Assembly (NCBI GenBank): GCA_937981555.1
Contig: CALJOK010000057.1
Span: 62,001 to 126,000, forward strand
Source: an uncultured Saprospiraceae bacterium
GTDB lineage: Bacteria > Bacteroidota > Bacteroidia > Chitinophagales > Saprospiraceae
Length of the DNA stretch: 64,000 bases
Direction: 5' to 3'
A program made the position numbers and the translations under genes. Positions 36,132 to 44,566 of the stretch are shown piece by piece; position 1 is the stretch's first letter; each line of letters opens with the position of its first letter. The notes beneath the pieces are model-generated. The model was not told the DNA's origin. It did not search any database and was given only the letters and a program-made list of their open reading frames with translations.

Positions 36132-36150
36132 AAAACTGCCAACTGAAAAA

Positions 36151-37266
36151 ATGCTCAATAGCGAAGACCAACAACAATACGTAGAATCCTCTGTCGAAAT
36201 GCCTTGCCCATCCTGCGGCAGTCGGTTGCATTACGCAGCTGAAAATCAAAAAATATCCTGTGATTATTGCGGTTATATAGAAGAAGTCAATAAGGCTAAT
36301 GACAAGGTCGTGGAAAAATCTTTACATGATGCTGTTGATAGCGTGGCAGATTTTTCGCCTGAGGAAAAGGGAAAGAAGGTCTATGATTGTGGAAATTGTG
36401 GAGCAAATTTTATGGTCGATAGTGATCAAGTAAAAATCAATTGTGGTTTTTGTGGATCTACGAAAGTGAATGTGCAAGCTTATGATCATCAATACATCGA
36501 ACCATCTGGAATTATTCCATTTTATATCAGTCGATTTGAAGCGGATAAGATTTTTAAAAAATGGGTTCGTTCAGGTTGGTTTCATCCCACTAAATTAAAA
36601 AAGTTGGATGAGATGGAGCAATTGCATGGCGTCTATTTGCCCTTTTGGACTTATGATGCCAAAGCTGATGCTCAATGGAGTGGGGAAGCAGGACATTATT
36701 ATTACGAGACTAGGCGAGTGCGAGTAAATGGAAAAATGACAACTCAGCAAGTTCGGAAAGTACGTTGGAGTCATCGAAGCGGAAGGATTAATCATTTTTT
36801 CGATGATGTTTTGGTAGTGGCTGCTGATGGATTATCGCAAGCAGATGTAGAACGAATTCTTCCATTTCGATTAAGTGAGGTCGTGAATTTTGATCCTCGT
36901 CTGATGGTAGGTTGGGAAGCCGAAATTTACAATCTCGAAGTCGATGATGGTTACCAGCAAGCTGAACACATTATGAATTATAAATTGCGTAACATGTGCT
37001 CAGCTCAGCTTGGAGGAGACACTCAACGTAATTTGCATGTACAAAGTCAAAAGTCCGCTCAGACTTTTAAACATATTATCCTACCTATCTGGTTGTGTTC
37101 TTATTATTACAACAACAAATTATATCACTTCACTATTAATGGTCAAACTGGGAAAGTTTATGGTAAAAAACCTACTTCCTGGTGGAAAATAACAGGGCTT
37201 ATTTTACTTTTTGCTTTGTTTATTTTTGGAGTTTGGTATCTTCGTGAAAGTGGAGTGTTCCGTTGA
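36151..37266 (+). CDS. Membrane protein with two zinc ribbons, YdjG-like
   Basis: The N-terminal half of this 371-residue protein carries two Cys4 zinc ribbons: CPSCGSRLHYAAENQKISCDYC and, after a linker, CGNCGANFMVDSDQVKINCGFC. A long beta-rich region follows (GVYLPFWTYDAKADAQWSGE, FRLSEVVNFDPRLMVGWEAE, IILPIWLCSYYYNNKLYHF). A C-terminal membrane helix, ITGLILLFALFIFGVWYL, ends it. The ribbons should be cytosolic. The SPFH gene lies 91 bases upstream. The combination parallels Bacillus YdjG/YdjI, a PspA-recruiting membrane-stress module. Confidence 0.82.
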   Translation: MLNSEDQQQYVESSVEMPCPSCGSRLHYAAENQKISCDYCGYIEEVNKANDKVVEKSLHDAVDSVADFSPEEKGKKVYDCGNCGANFMVDSDQVKINCGFCGSTKVNVQAYDHQYIEPSGIIPFYISRFEADKIFKKWVRSGWFHPTKLKKLDEMEQLHGVYLPFWTYDAKADAQWSGEAGHYYYETRRVRVNGKMTTQQVRKVRWSHRSGRINHFFDDVLVVAADGLSQADVERILPFRLSEVVNFDPRLMVGWEAEIYNLEVDDGYQQAEHIMNYKLRNMCSAQLGGDTQRNLHVQSQKSAQTFKHIILPIWLCSYYYNNKLYHFTINGQTGKVYGKKPTSWWKITGLILLFALFIFGVWYLRESGVFR

Positions 37267-37326
37267 TTAAGAAATCAATTCGGCACTTTTTAATTTTTGC
37301 AAACAACTTTAATAAGAAATAAAATC

Positions 37327-37818
37327 ATGGTTCAAATTTTTGTAACTGGAGGAACCTTTGATAAAGAATATAACTTTATCACGGGTAAATTGTATTTTAA
37401 AGACAGTCATTTGAAAGATATGTTTCAGCGAGGTAGGTGTACAATAGATATTGATGTAAAGACTTTGATGATGATCGACAGCCTAGAAATGACAGATGAG
37501 GATCGAGGCATTATTATCCATAATTGTAAGAAATCTGCTCATGATAAAATTATCATTACTCACGGAACAGATACCATGGTCGAAACGGCAGAGAAAATAG
37601 CTGAGGCAAATTTGAAAGGAAAAACGATCATCTTGACTGGCGCAATGGTACCGTATGCTTTTGGAACTTCTTCTGATGGGTTTTTTAATTTGGGGAGTGC
37701 GATGGCATTTGCGCAAGCTTTGCCAGAGGGAATTTATGTGGTGATGAATGGACGTTATTTTGATTGGGCAAATGTGAAGAAGAATCGTCAAACGGGAAAT
37801 TTTGAGGAATTGAATTGA
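37327..37818 (+). CDS. Single-domain asparaginase-like protein
   Basis: The ATG at 37327 is chosen over the upstream TTG. The 163-residue product has only the N-terminal domain of type I/II L-asparaginases: the TGGTFDKEY catalytic-Thr loop, ITHGTDTMVE, the second catalytic Thr-Asp pair, and TGAMVPYAFGTSSDGFFNLG. The C-terminal domain (about 150 residues) is absent, and no frameshifted remnant follows. Such short forms occur in Bacteroidota as intact genes. Activity is uncertain because full-length enzymes form active sites between two chains. Confidence 0.85.
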   Translation: MVQIFVTGGTFDKEYNFITGKLYFKDSHLKDMFQRGRCTIDIDVKTLMMIDSLEMTDEDRGIIIHNCKKSAHDKIIITHGTDTMVETAEKIAEANLKGKTIILTGAMVPYAFGTSSDGFFNLGSAMAFAQALPEGIYVVMNGRYFDWANVKKNRQTGNFEELN

Positions 37819-37872
37819 GGTTTTTTTAATGCCCTTATATGGTTAAAATTCTTTTTTAAAAAAAATTGGAAT

Positions 37873-38091
37873 ATGAAGTTCATAGCATTATTTTTTGAAA
37901 TCCTTATTCTTGCATTTGCGGTGTATGTTTATCTTTTTTCTACGGGGAAATTAAAAGTGAAGGATGCGAAGTTAAATGAAAAAGCAGAGTCGTTTAGAAA
38001 AGAAAATAGCACGTGGATGCGATTACTTTCTTTATTGTTGATTGCTTTGATGTCGGTTGAAGTTTTTTTAAATGTGAAATCTTTTTTATAA
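37873..38091 (+). CDS. Small membrane protein of 72 residues
   Basis: It has two predicted membrane helices (IALFFEILILAFAVYVYLF and MRLLSLLLIALMSVEVFLNV) separated by a charged loop of about 25 residues. It is 54 bases after the asparaginase-like gene on the same strand and may share its transcript. The function is unknown. Confidence 0.6.
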   Translation: MKFIALFFEILILAFAVYVYLFSTGKLKVKDAKLNEKAESFRKENSTWMRLLSLLLIALMSVEVFLNVKSFL

Positions 38092-38094
38092 AAT

Positions 38095-38157
38095 GATGGA
38101 AACCCAATGCTGCGGATCCGCTTCAATTCGCTCGATCCACGGCATCCGTGTTCCATC
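38095..38157. repeat. Dispersed palindromic repeat, family A copy 2
   Basis: GATGGAA...GCGGATC (38095-38118) pairs with GATCCACGGCATCCGTGTTC (from 38134) out to 38157. The right arm shares the TTCGCTCGATCC...CATCCG.GTTC words with 16031-16064. This copy lacks the long inner stem of copy 1. Its right arm overlaps the first codons of the next gene. Confidence 0.7.
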
Positions 38158-38964
38158 GCAATATCTCTTCAAATCAGAAAAATAAAACCCATCGGCTCAT
38201 TTTTCCCACAGGACAAAAACGGTTTTATCCTCAATGATACCTCCTTCGAAAAAGTCCAAAAACAATGGCTTTCTGTCATTGAAAGAATAAAAAAATCTTA
38301 CATAGATAATTTTGGAAAAAAAGTTCATAGCATTTATTTGCGTGGAAGTGTAGCTCGTGGAAGTAATGTCGACGGCTTTTCAGACATTGATATTTTTGCG
38401 GTGATTTATGATTTGGAAGAACGATGGAAAATGGGGGAGTGGCAACCTGATTTACAAAAAGAATTGCAAAAGGAATTTCCATTTGTTCGAGAGGTAGAAA
38501 TAATGCTGACGCTATTTTTTAAAGATTTTTACCAAGAAAATCCAAGATTAGCGATGATCATAAAAACACAATCGCTTTGTATTTTTGGAAATGACTTGAG
38601 TGAAAGTATTCCACCATTTTTACCTAATAAAAAAATGATACTCAACCTTACTTGGCTCGAAGAAGACGTCAATGAATTTTTGCAAAAAGAAAAAATCACC
38701 ACACAGAATTGTCAAGAAATCACTAAAATTCTGATTCGAAGTGGATTTGAATTAGTGATGGAAAAGGAACAAAAATTCACTACAGACTTATATTTGTGTT
38801 ACGATGTTTTTTCTAAATACTTTCCAAATAAAGAAAAAGAGATGCGAGAAATGTTGCATTTATATTTGAATCCGATGGAAGATGAGATTTATTTGAAAAA
38901 ATTGGTTGAAAAATTAAGCAAATGGATACTTGATACGATTGTAATTTTCCAAAAGAAAGCATAA
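38107..38964 (+). CDS. Nucleotidyltransferase-domain protein
   Basis: The product is up to 285 residues. The nucleotidyltransferase motif GSVARGSNVDGFSDIDIF lies near residue 79, with the GS and D-x-D metal ligands, and VREVEIMLTLFF may supply the third carboxylate. The C-terminal part is helical, as in minimal nucleotidyltransferase/HEPN-like or aminoglycoside adenylyltransferase types. The first 17 or so codons lie inside a dispersed palindromic repeat and look non-native, yet no later ATG precedes the catalytic motif. The true start is therefore unclear. The target substrate is unknown. Confidence 0.75.
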   Translation: MLRIRFNSLDPRHPCSIAISLQIRKIKPIGSFFPQDKNGFILNDTSFEKVQKQWLSVIERIKKSYIDNFGKKVHSIYLRGSVARGSNVDGFSDIDIFAVIYDLEERWKMGEWQPDLQKELQKEFPFVREVEIMLTLFFKDFYQENPRLAMIIKTQSLCIFGNDLSESIPPFLPNKKMILNLTWLEEDVNEFLQKEKITTQNCQEITKILIRSGFELVMEKEQKFTTDLYLCYDVFSKYFPNKEKEMREMLHLYLNPMEDEIYLKKLVEKLSKWILDTIVIFQKKA

Positions 38965-38985
38965 CAGATTACAATTAATTTTTAT

Positions 38986-39021
38986 AGCAATTGCGTTTAT
39001 TTTCTTAATATTGCAATTGCT
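38986..39021. repeat. Inverted repeat upstream of first CotH gene
   Basis: AGCAATTGC (38986-38994) is the exact reverse complement of GCAATTGCT (39013-39021). It lies 40 bases before the ATG and may be an operator or the terminator of the preceding gene. Confidence 0.45.
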
Positions 39022-39060
39022 TTAATGCATTATAATTAAAATTTATTTATTATATCGAAT

Positions 39061-40677
39061 ATGAAAAAATTTACCTTTTTCTTTTTTATCCTTTTTTTAG
39101 CCCTTTCCAATTCCTTTGGGCAAGACAAAGATGATTTGTACAACCTTGATCAAGTACATGAAATTCGCCTAGAGTTTAAGCAAGATAATTGGGCAAGTGT
39201 GATGGATTCACTTCGATTATATGGCAATGGACTGTTGAAAGGAATTGCCAAAGTTGATGGAAAGGAATATGTTGATATTGGTGTAAGATATCGAGGCAAT
39301 CGGTCATTTCGAATAGGCAACAAACGAAATGCACTTCATATAAAATTAGATCATCAAGATGCTAAGCAGAATCACCAAGGATATCAAACCTTGAAATTAT
39401 CCAATGCACTTCGTGATCCAAGTATGGTTCGAGAAGTATTGGGATATGAAATTGCAGGCAAGTATATGATTGCACCACGAGCTTCTTATTCGCGAGTTTA
39501 TGTCAATAATGAGTACTATGGATTGTTTATAAATATAGAAGCGATTGATGATAACTTCTTGACTAAAAACTTTCAATCTAATGAAAATACTCTGATCAAA
39601 TGTACACCTGATTTGAGTAAAAAATCTCCAGAAGGTTGCAAGCAAAATATTTTTTCTTCTTTGGAGTATGAAGAAAATATGGAATGCTACAAAAGTAATT
39701 ATGAATTGAAATCAGAGGAAGGTTGGAATGACTTGGCAAGTTTGGCGAATGCATTGTATAAAAATAAAAATAATGGTGATCTAAGTAAGGTGTTAGATGT
39801 AGATGCGACTTTGTGGATGTTGGCGTTCAATAATGTTGTGGTTAACTTGAGTAGTTATAGCGGACAATACAGTCAAAATTATTATTTGTATAAAAATAAT
39901 CATGGGCGATTCGTACCAATGCTTTGGGATTTGAATTTAGCTTTTGGAAGTTTTAAAAATACGGGAGATGGTTCTGATTTGAGTTATAAAGAATTAATAA
40001 AATTAGATCCACTTTTGCATGTTGATAATCCATACAAACCATTGATTAGCCAATTGATGAAAAATCCTTCGTACAAAAAAACTTATCTCTCACATATGAG
40101 AACGATTTTGTACGATAATTTTATGGACAATAGTTACGAGCAACGAGCGAAAGAATTGCAAAAATTAGTTCAACAAGCATTTTCCAATGATCCGAACAAA
40201 ACGTATACGTCAGGAGATTTTGAAAGAAGTTTGTATTCTACGATTGGTCGTCGAAGTAAAATCCCCGGAATTTATTCTTTGATGAATAAGCGAGCTAAGT
40301 TTTTGAAAAAACATAAAAGTCTTGGAGCTATTCCTCCAACGATTACAGAAGTGGCTGTTTTGGGTAGAGAAAGATACTCTAACGCACGAGTTAATGATTT
40401 TAAAATTCAAGTAAAAACGGCTAACAAAGCGAAGCAAGTAAAAGTATATTATCGTTTCCGTTCGGTGGCAGATTTCAAAATGGTTTACTTGAAAGATGAT
40501 GGTGATAGTAATGATGAAGCTAAAGGGGATGATATTTTTGGAGGGATGATTGCAAGTAATGGAAATGAAACTATCGAGTATTATGTGGTGGCGGAAAACC
40601 CGCTTTCGGTTGGTTATGAACCAGCCAATTATATGTTTGAATTACGAAAAGCATCATTGAAAGAATTGAATAATTGA
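39061..40677 (+). CDS. CotH kinase family protein (paralogue 1)
   Basis: This 538-residue protein has a signal peptide ending in NSFGQD. The CotH fold landmarks are VDIGVRYRGNRSFRIGNKRNALHIKLDH, QTLKLSNALRDPSMVREVLGYEIAGKYM, NEYYGLFINIEAIDDNFLTKNF and the metal-binding WDLNLAFGSF. CotH of Bacillus spore coats phosphorylates coat proteins; relatives exist in many secreted bacterial and fungal proteins. Here, with a signal peptide and a C-terminal beta domain (KQVKVYYRFRSVADFKMVYL), it is probably secreted or periplasmic. Its substrate is unknown. A paralogue follows after two hairpins. Confidence 0.88.
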   Translation: MKKFTFFFFILFLALSNSFGQDKDDLYNLDQVHEIRLEFKQDNWASVMDSLRLYGNGLLKGIAKVDGKEYVDIGVRYRGNRSFRIGNKRNALHIKLDHQDAKQNHQGYQTLKLSNALRDPSMVREVLGYEIAGKYMIAPRASYSRVYVNNEYYGLFINIEAIDDNFLTKNFQSNENTLIKCTPDLSKKSPEGCKQNIFSSLEYEENMECYKSNYELKSEEGWNDLASLANALYKNKNNGDLSKVLDVDATLWMLAFNNVVVNLSSYSGQYSQNYYLYKNNHGRFVPMLWDLNLAFGSFKNTGDGSDLSYKELIKLDPLLHVDNPYKPLISQLMKNPSYKKTYLSHMRTILYDNFMDNSYEQRAKELQKLVQQAFSNDPNKTYTSGDFERSLYSTIGRRSKIPGIYSLMNKRAKFLKKHKSLGAIPPTITEVAVLGRERYSNARVNDFKIQVKTANKAKQVKVYYRFRSVADFKMVYLKDDGDSNDEAKGDDIFGGMIASNGNETIEYYVVAENPLSVGYEPANYMFELRKASLKELNN

Positions 40678-40701
40678 TGTTAAAAATAACTTCAATCAAT
40701 G

Positions 40702-40737
40702 AAAAGCCACTTCGAAATTCGAAGTGGCTTTTTTTTT
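40702..40737 (+). terminator. Intrinsic terminator after first CotH gene
   Basis: AAAAGCCACTTCGAA pairs with TTCGAAGTGGCTTTT over 15 bases, and a T run follows. Confidence 0.9.
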
Positions 40738-40885
40738 GGAAATATAATATTTGACCAGCTTGATTAGTTTTATAAAATGAAAAAACATCCTATTTTCAAA
40801 AGAAACTTTTAATCAAAAAAATATCGAAATATTGCATATTTACTTTTTTCCAATAAAATATATTATTTTTGAATTCACTATCACG

Positions 40886-40925
40886 AAAGCTGCAAACCTA
40901 TCTTATCAAGTTTGCAGCTTTTGTT
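40886..40925 (+). terminator. Second stem-loop between CotH genes
   Basis: AAAGCTGCAAAC (40886-40897) pairs with GTTTGCAGCTTT (40910-40921), followed by TTGTTGTTTT. It may be the end of a short transcript or a terminator of leader type. Confidence 0.55.
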
Positions 40926-41024
40926 GTTTTAAGAAATGATTAAATTTATTCTTTCTTTTAAAATATTAAAAAATGTATTGTGTTGATTATCAACACTTTA
41001 GGTACTGTTATTAAACTAATCAGC

Positions 41025-42599
41025 ATGAGGAAAATTTTATTCACTTTAGTTCTATTGTTCTTATCAACTGTTTTTTACGCCCAAGATTTATATAGCTTGG
41101 GATCGGTGAAAGATGTAAAATTGACTTTTAAACAAGACAATTGGTCCGATATTTTAGATCATTACAAAGAGGAAGGAAAAGATAAAAGATTGAAAGCTTC
41201 GGTGACGATTGATGGAATTAAGTATGATTCTGTTGGAGTTCGGCATAAAGGAAATAGCTCCTATTTTAATGTTCGAAAAACGGGTTCTTCTAAATTACCC
41301 TTCAATATCAAGGCTAATCATGTGAAGAAAAAACAAACCTTTCCAGGTGGATATACTTCCTTAAAGTTGTCCAACGTATTTCGGGACCCGAGTTTTCTTA
41401 GAGAAGTGATGGCTTATGAAATTGCGAGTAAATATATGCCTGCACCACGAGCGAATTATGTTCGATTATATGTCAATGATGAGTTGTTAGGTTTGTACAA
41501 TAGTACAGAATCTGTGGATGAAAAATTCCTCGAAGAGAACTTTGGTACAGACAAAGGTACCCTCATTAAGTGTGATCCTAATTGGCATGGAAAAACCAAA
41601 AAAGGATGCATGAGAGGTCATAATGGCTCATTAAATTTTTTGGGACAAGATTCGGTTTGTTACTATGAATTTTATGAAATGAAGTCAGATCATGGGTGGA
41701 ACGATTTGATTCAATTAGCGCAAACTTTAGAAACAAAACCAAAAGAAATTGAAAAAGTATTAAACGTAGATCGAGCATTATGGATGTTAGCTTATAATAA
41801 TGTGCTGGTTAATTTGGATAGTTATACCGGTCGACTATGTCATAACTTTTATATTTTTAAAGATGCCGATGGTCGATTCAATACAATTCCTTGGGACATG
41901 AATATGAATTTTGGTGGTTTTCGTTTCTTAGATGATAAGACTGTTTTGACTGTGGAGAAAATGCAAAAGATGAGTGTCTTGACCAATTACAAAAGTATTA
42001 CTCGTCCACTTATCAGTAAGTTATTGGAAAATAGCATGTATCGAAAAATGTACATCGCACATGTTCGAACGATTGTAAAAGAGAATTTTAGTAATGGAGA
42101 ATATGAAAAGAGAGCGAAAGCAATTCAAGCTTCCATTGATTTTTATGTAAAAAGTGATACTAATAAATTGTACGCCTACGAAGATTTTAAACAAAATCTT
42201 TCGGCGACAACTAAGGCTGGGAAAACTCCAATCGTAGGAATTACTGAACTCATGTCAGCTCGAACTCAATACCTTGAAGCGCATCCTCTTTTACAAAAAA
42301 CGCCACCAAAAATTTCTGAGGTAAAACATAAAGTGGGAAGTGATGATACAGTTATTACTGCAAAAATTGATGGAGTTAGAAAAGCATTTGTGTATTATCG
42401 TGATAAAGGATTTGGAACTTTTACACGGATAGCAATTGAAGACAAAGGATCAAATGGAGATACAGAAGCAGGTGATGGAACTTATAGTGTGATTATTCCT
42501 AAGACTTCAAAAACGGAATATTATGTGATGGCTTTGAATAAAGATGCGGCGATGTTTTCGCCTGAACGAGCGGCGTTTGAAGTAATTGAAATCAAATAA
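41025..42599 (+). CDS. CotH kinase family protein (paralogue 2)
   Basis: The frame is open from a GTG at 40980, but the ATG at 41025 begins a signal peptide (MRKILFTLVLLFLSTVFYAQ) and is preferred, giving 524 residues. It resembles the upstream gene along its whole length: VDSVGVRHKGNSSYFN, GYTSLKLSNVFRDPSFLREVMAYEIASKYM, ELLGLYNSTESVDEKFLEENF and PWDMNMNFGGF. The two genes come from a duplication but have diverged a good deal. The metal-binding Asp of WDMNMNFG is kept, so both may be active. Confidence 0.87.
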   Translation: MRKILFTLVLLFLSTVFYAQDLYSLGSVKDVKLTFKQDNWSDILDHYKEEGKDKRLKASVTIDGIKYDSVGVRHKGNSSYFNVRKTGSSKLPFNIKANHVKKKQTFPGGYTSLKLSNVFRDPSFLREVMAYEIASKYMPAPRANYVRLYVNDELLGLYNSTESVDEKFLEENFGTDKGTLIKCDPNWHGKTKKGCMRGHNGSLNFLGQDSVCYYEFYEMKSDHGWNDLIQLAQTLETKPKEIEKVLNVDRALWMLAYNNVLVNLDSYTGRLCHNFYIFKDADGRFNTIPWDMNMNFGGFRFLDDKTVLTVEKMQKMSVLTNYKSITRPLISKLLENSMYRKMYIAHVRTIVKENFSNGEYEKRAKAIQASIDFYVKSDTNKLYAYEDFKQNLSATTKAGKTPIVGITELMSARTQYLEAHPLLQKTPPKISEVKHKVGSDDTVITAKIDGVRKAFVYYRDKGFGTFTRIAIEDKGSNGDTEAGDGTYSVIIPKTSKTEYYVMALNKDAAMFSPERAAFEVIEIK

Positions 42600-42620
42600 A
42601 AAAAAGGTGTTTGATAATTG

Positions 42621-42666
42621 AAAAGCCCGATCAAAATTGATGAATCAATTTGATCGGGCTTTTTTA
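42621..42666. terminator. Bidirectional terminator between convergent genes
   Basis: AAAAGCCCGATCAAAATTGA pairs with TCAATTTGATCGGGCTTTTT around TGAA, with one bulge. It serves the CotH gene on the plus strand and the membrane gene ending at 42682 on the minus strand. Confidence 0.85.
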
Positions 42667-42681
42667 TTTAAGTAATTAAGT

Positions 42682-43959
42682 TTAAAATTTTCTACTCACT
42701 CCAAAGTTTATATTGATGATTTGCGGTTGTAAAGTCAATGTTGAATTATTGAGTAATTTAAGATTAGAGAAAGCATGCTTGTATCCGAAACTAGTAAAGA
42801 TTTGATTGCTTTTAATTTTATAAAATAACCTTACCTCAGCACCAGCACTAATAAATAATTGTCGATCCGCAGCAAAATATTCAATATCAATGATCGATTT
42901 ATCATCATTAAGGGTTCTGCCTGAAGACTTAATCCTAAAGGAAGGATTAATATTTAGAGCAATCTGACTGCCCCAGTTTTTTGCAAGAGTAAACGATTTT
43001 CCTCCTCCAATATTTAATTCTACTAACTGAGAATAGTTATTATAGAAAACTTTTTTTGTTCTTTTAATTTGTTGAAACTGAGTGAAGTCTATAATTGGAT
43101 CTAATATTTCACGATAAGAAAAAGTATGATGTAGGTTTTGAAAAGAAATTCCAATTGTAGTAAAGAATCCTTTTTTGAGTTGGTATTGCAATCCCAAATT
43201 ATAAGTGGTTCCAATTGCTTGATCCTCTGCTGCCCTCAATAAATCAACTTGCTCTCCAGAACGATAATTACTTAAGAAAGTGTTTGCTCCAAAGCTTAAC
43301 GAAAGAGATAATTTTTTATCCTTTGGATTATCCATAGGAAGCTTAAAGAAAATTGGAAGATTAAGTTCTTTTTTCTTTTCGAAGGGTATTTCAATCAGAG
43401 CATAAACACTTTGAATTCCAACTAGATTAATTTGAACTTTCTGATCTTGTGAGGTAGGAAGCTCATTTGTTTGCATAGGTAAAAGAGATTCGATGTCTAA
43501 TGCTTTTTCACTTGTCGAATCAATTAAACTAAAAGATTTAAAAATTAAATCAGATGATGGTTTTAGATCAACTTCGATAATGTTGTTGGAAGATGAAATA
43601 CTTGGACGTGTGTTAGTTATATTTTTATTATCAATAGTTTCGAAGGTAGAATTAAATGGTGACTGTGATATTTTTACTTTTTCGATAGTTTCAAATTCCA
43701 TCTTAGAATTTGCCTTTCCATTTTCTAATTGAGTTATATTTTTGATCTTTTCATTGGTGGTAGTTTTAGCAACATTTAAATAAATGAATGTACTACTAGC
43801 CAGAAAGAATAAACCAAACCAAAGGAGAAAGAAAAACTTACGATTCTTTTTCTTGGGAGGTAAAGGAATATTCATGTTGTCCCAATCTAAGCCTTCAGGA
43901 ACATCTAAATTCTTACGAGAATTAGATTTTATAAATTTATCAAAATCTGCGTTTTCCAT
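42682..43959 (-). CDS. Anti-sigma-like membrane protein fused to a beta-barrel domain
   Basis: This 425-residue protein begins with a soluble part of about 40 residues (FDKFIKSNSRKNLDVPEGLDWDNM) and a Lys-rich turn, then a single membrane helix (FFFLLWFGLFFLASSTFIYL). A linker of more than 100 residues follows. The C-terminal 200 residues have the alternating pattern of an outer-membrane beta-barrel, ending in NFGVSRKF. It starts 13 bases after an ECF sigma factor gene, as anti-sigma genes commonly do. A cytoplasmic sigma-binding piece, an inner-membrane helix and an outer-membrane barrel in one chain would span the envelope. The anti-sigma role is inferred from position and topology. Confidence 0.6.
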   Translation of the reverse strand: MENADFDKFIKSNSRKNLDVPEGLDWDNMNIPLPPKKKNRKFFFLLWFGLFFLASSTFIYLNVAKTTTNEKIKNITQLENGKANSKMEFETIEKVKISQSPFNSTFETIDNKNITNTRPSISSSNNIIEVDLKPSSDLIFKSFSLIDSTSEKALDIESLLPMQTNELPTSQDQKVQINLVGIQSVYALIEIPFEKKKELNLPIFFKLPMDNPKDKKLSLSLSFGANTFLSNYRSGEQVDLLRAAEDQAIGTTYNLGLQYQLKKGFFTTIGISFQNLHHTFSYREILDPIIDFTQFQQIKRTKKVFYNNYSQLVELNIGGGKSFTLAKNWGSQIALNINPSFRIKSSGRTLNDDKSIIDIEYFAADRQLFISAGAEVRLFYKIKSNQIFTSFGYKHAFSNLKLLNNSTLTLQPQIININFGVSRKF

Positions 43960-43972
43960 TTGTTAATAAATT

Positions 43973-44545
43973 TTATACAGTTTTTTTAAAATTGGAAATC
44001 GAATCTTTAAAGTGAACCTTCAATTCTTTCATTGCCCAAACTCTTCCTCTATGCAGCAAAATTCTCGATGCGTTTTCGGTAATGTTTAAGGACTGAGCAA
44101 TCTCTTTATGTGAATACCCATCAATGATGAATAAATTAAAAACGGTAATATATTTAGATGGCATCTTACTTAGAATCCCATATAAAATTTCTTTATCCAT
44201 TTTTGATTCAATCGGCACTTCAAAGTCATTTTCAATTAAGTTTATATTTTCGTTTTCCAAAGTAGTATAGTCAATCTTAGCTTTTCTTTTTTGCATCAAA
44301 ATTTGATTGATCGTAATTCTAGTTAACCAAGTTTTGAATAGAGATTTATTAGAATCATATTTTTTAAGTGATTTAAAAATCTCCATAAAAATAATTTGCA
44401 TCGAATCTTTTACTTCAATCACACTCACTCCATACCTTATACATATAGTGTAAACGTACCCTTTGTAGTTTTCATAAATAGCCTTAAAGGCACGCTGGGT
44501 ACCTTTAAGGCATTCTTGAATTAGTTGTTCTTCATTTTTTTTCAC
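43973..44545 (-). CDS. ECF-type RNA polymerase sigma factor
   Basis: This 190-residue sigma-70-family protein contains region 2 (FKAIYENYKGYVYTICIRYG through DSMQIIFMEIFKSLKKYD, then FKTWLTRITINQILMQ). Region 4 (MPSKYITVFNLFIIDGYSHKEIAQSLNITENASRILLHRGR) is a clear helix-turn-helix. There is no region 1 or 3, as expected for ECF factors. It lies 21 bases after a lipoprotein gene and 13 before the membrane-barrel gene, so all three form one operon. It probably transmits an envelope signal. Confidence 0.92.
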   Translation of the reverse strand: MKKNEEQLIQECLKGTQRAFKAIYENYKGYVYTICIRYGVSVIEVKDSMQIIFMEIFKSLKKYDSNKSLFKTWLTRITINQILMQKRKAKIDYTTLENENINLIENDFEVPIESKMDKEILYGILSKMPSKYITVFNLFIIDGYSHKEIAQSLNITENASRILLHRGRVWAMKELKVHFKDSISNFKKTV

Positions 44546-44566
44546 AGAAGGATATTCAAGTGATGA

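Larger units (their letters stand above)
40678..41024 (+). other. Gap between the two CotH genes, with two hairpins
   Basis: The stretch holds a strong terminator (40702-40737), a second stem-loop (40886-40925) and AT-rich sequence. The second CotH gene must therefore have its own promoter, although no clear site was found. Confidence 0.5.
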
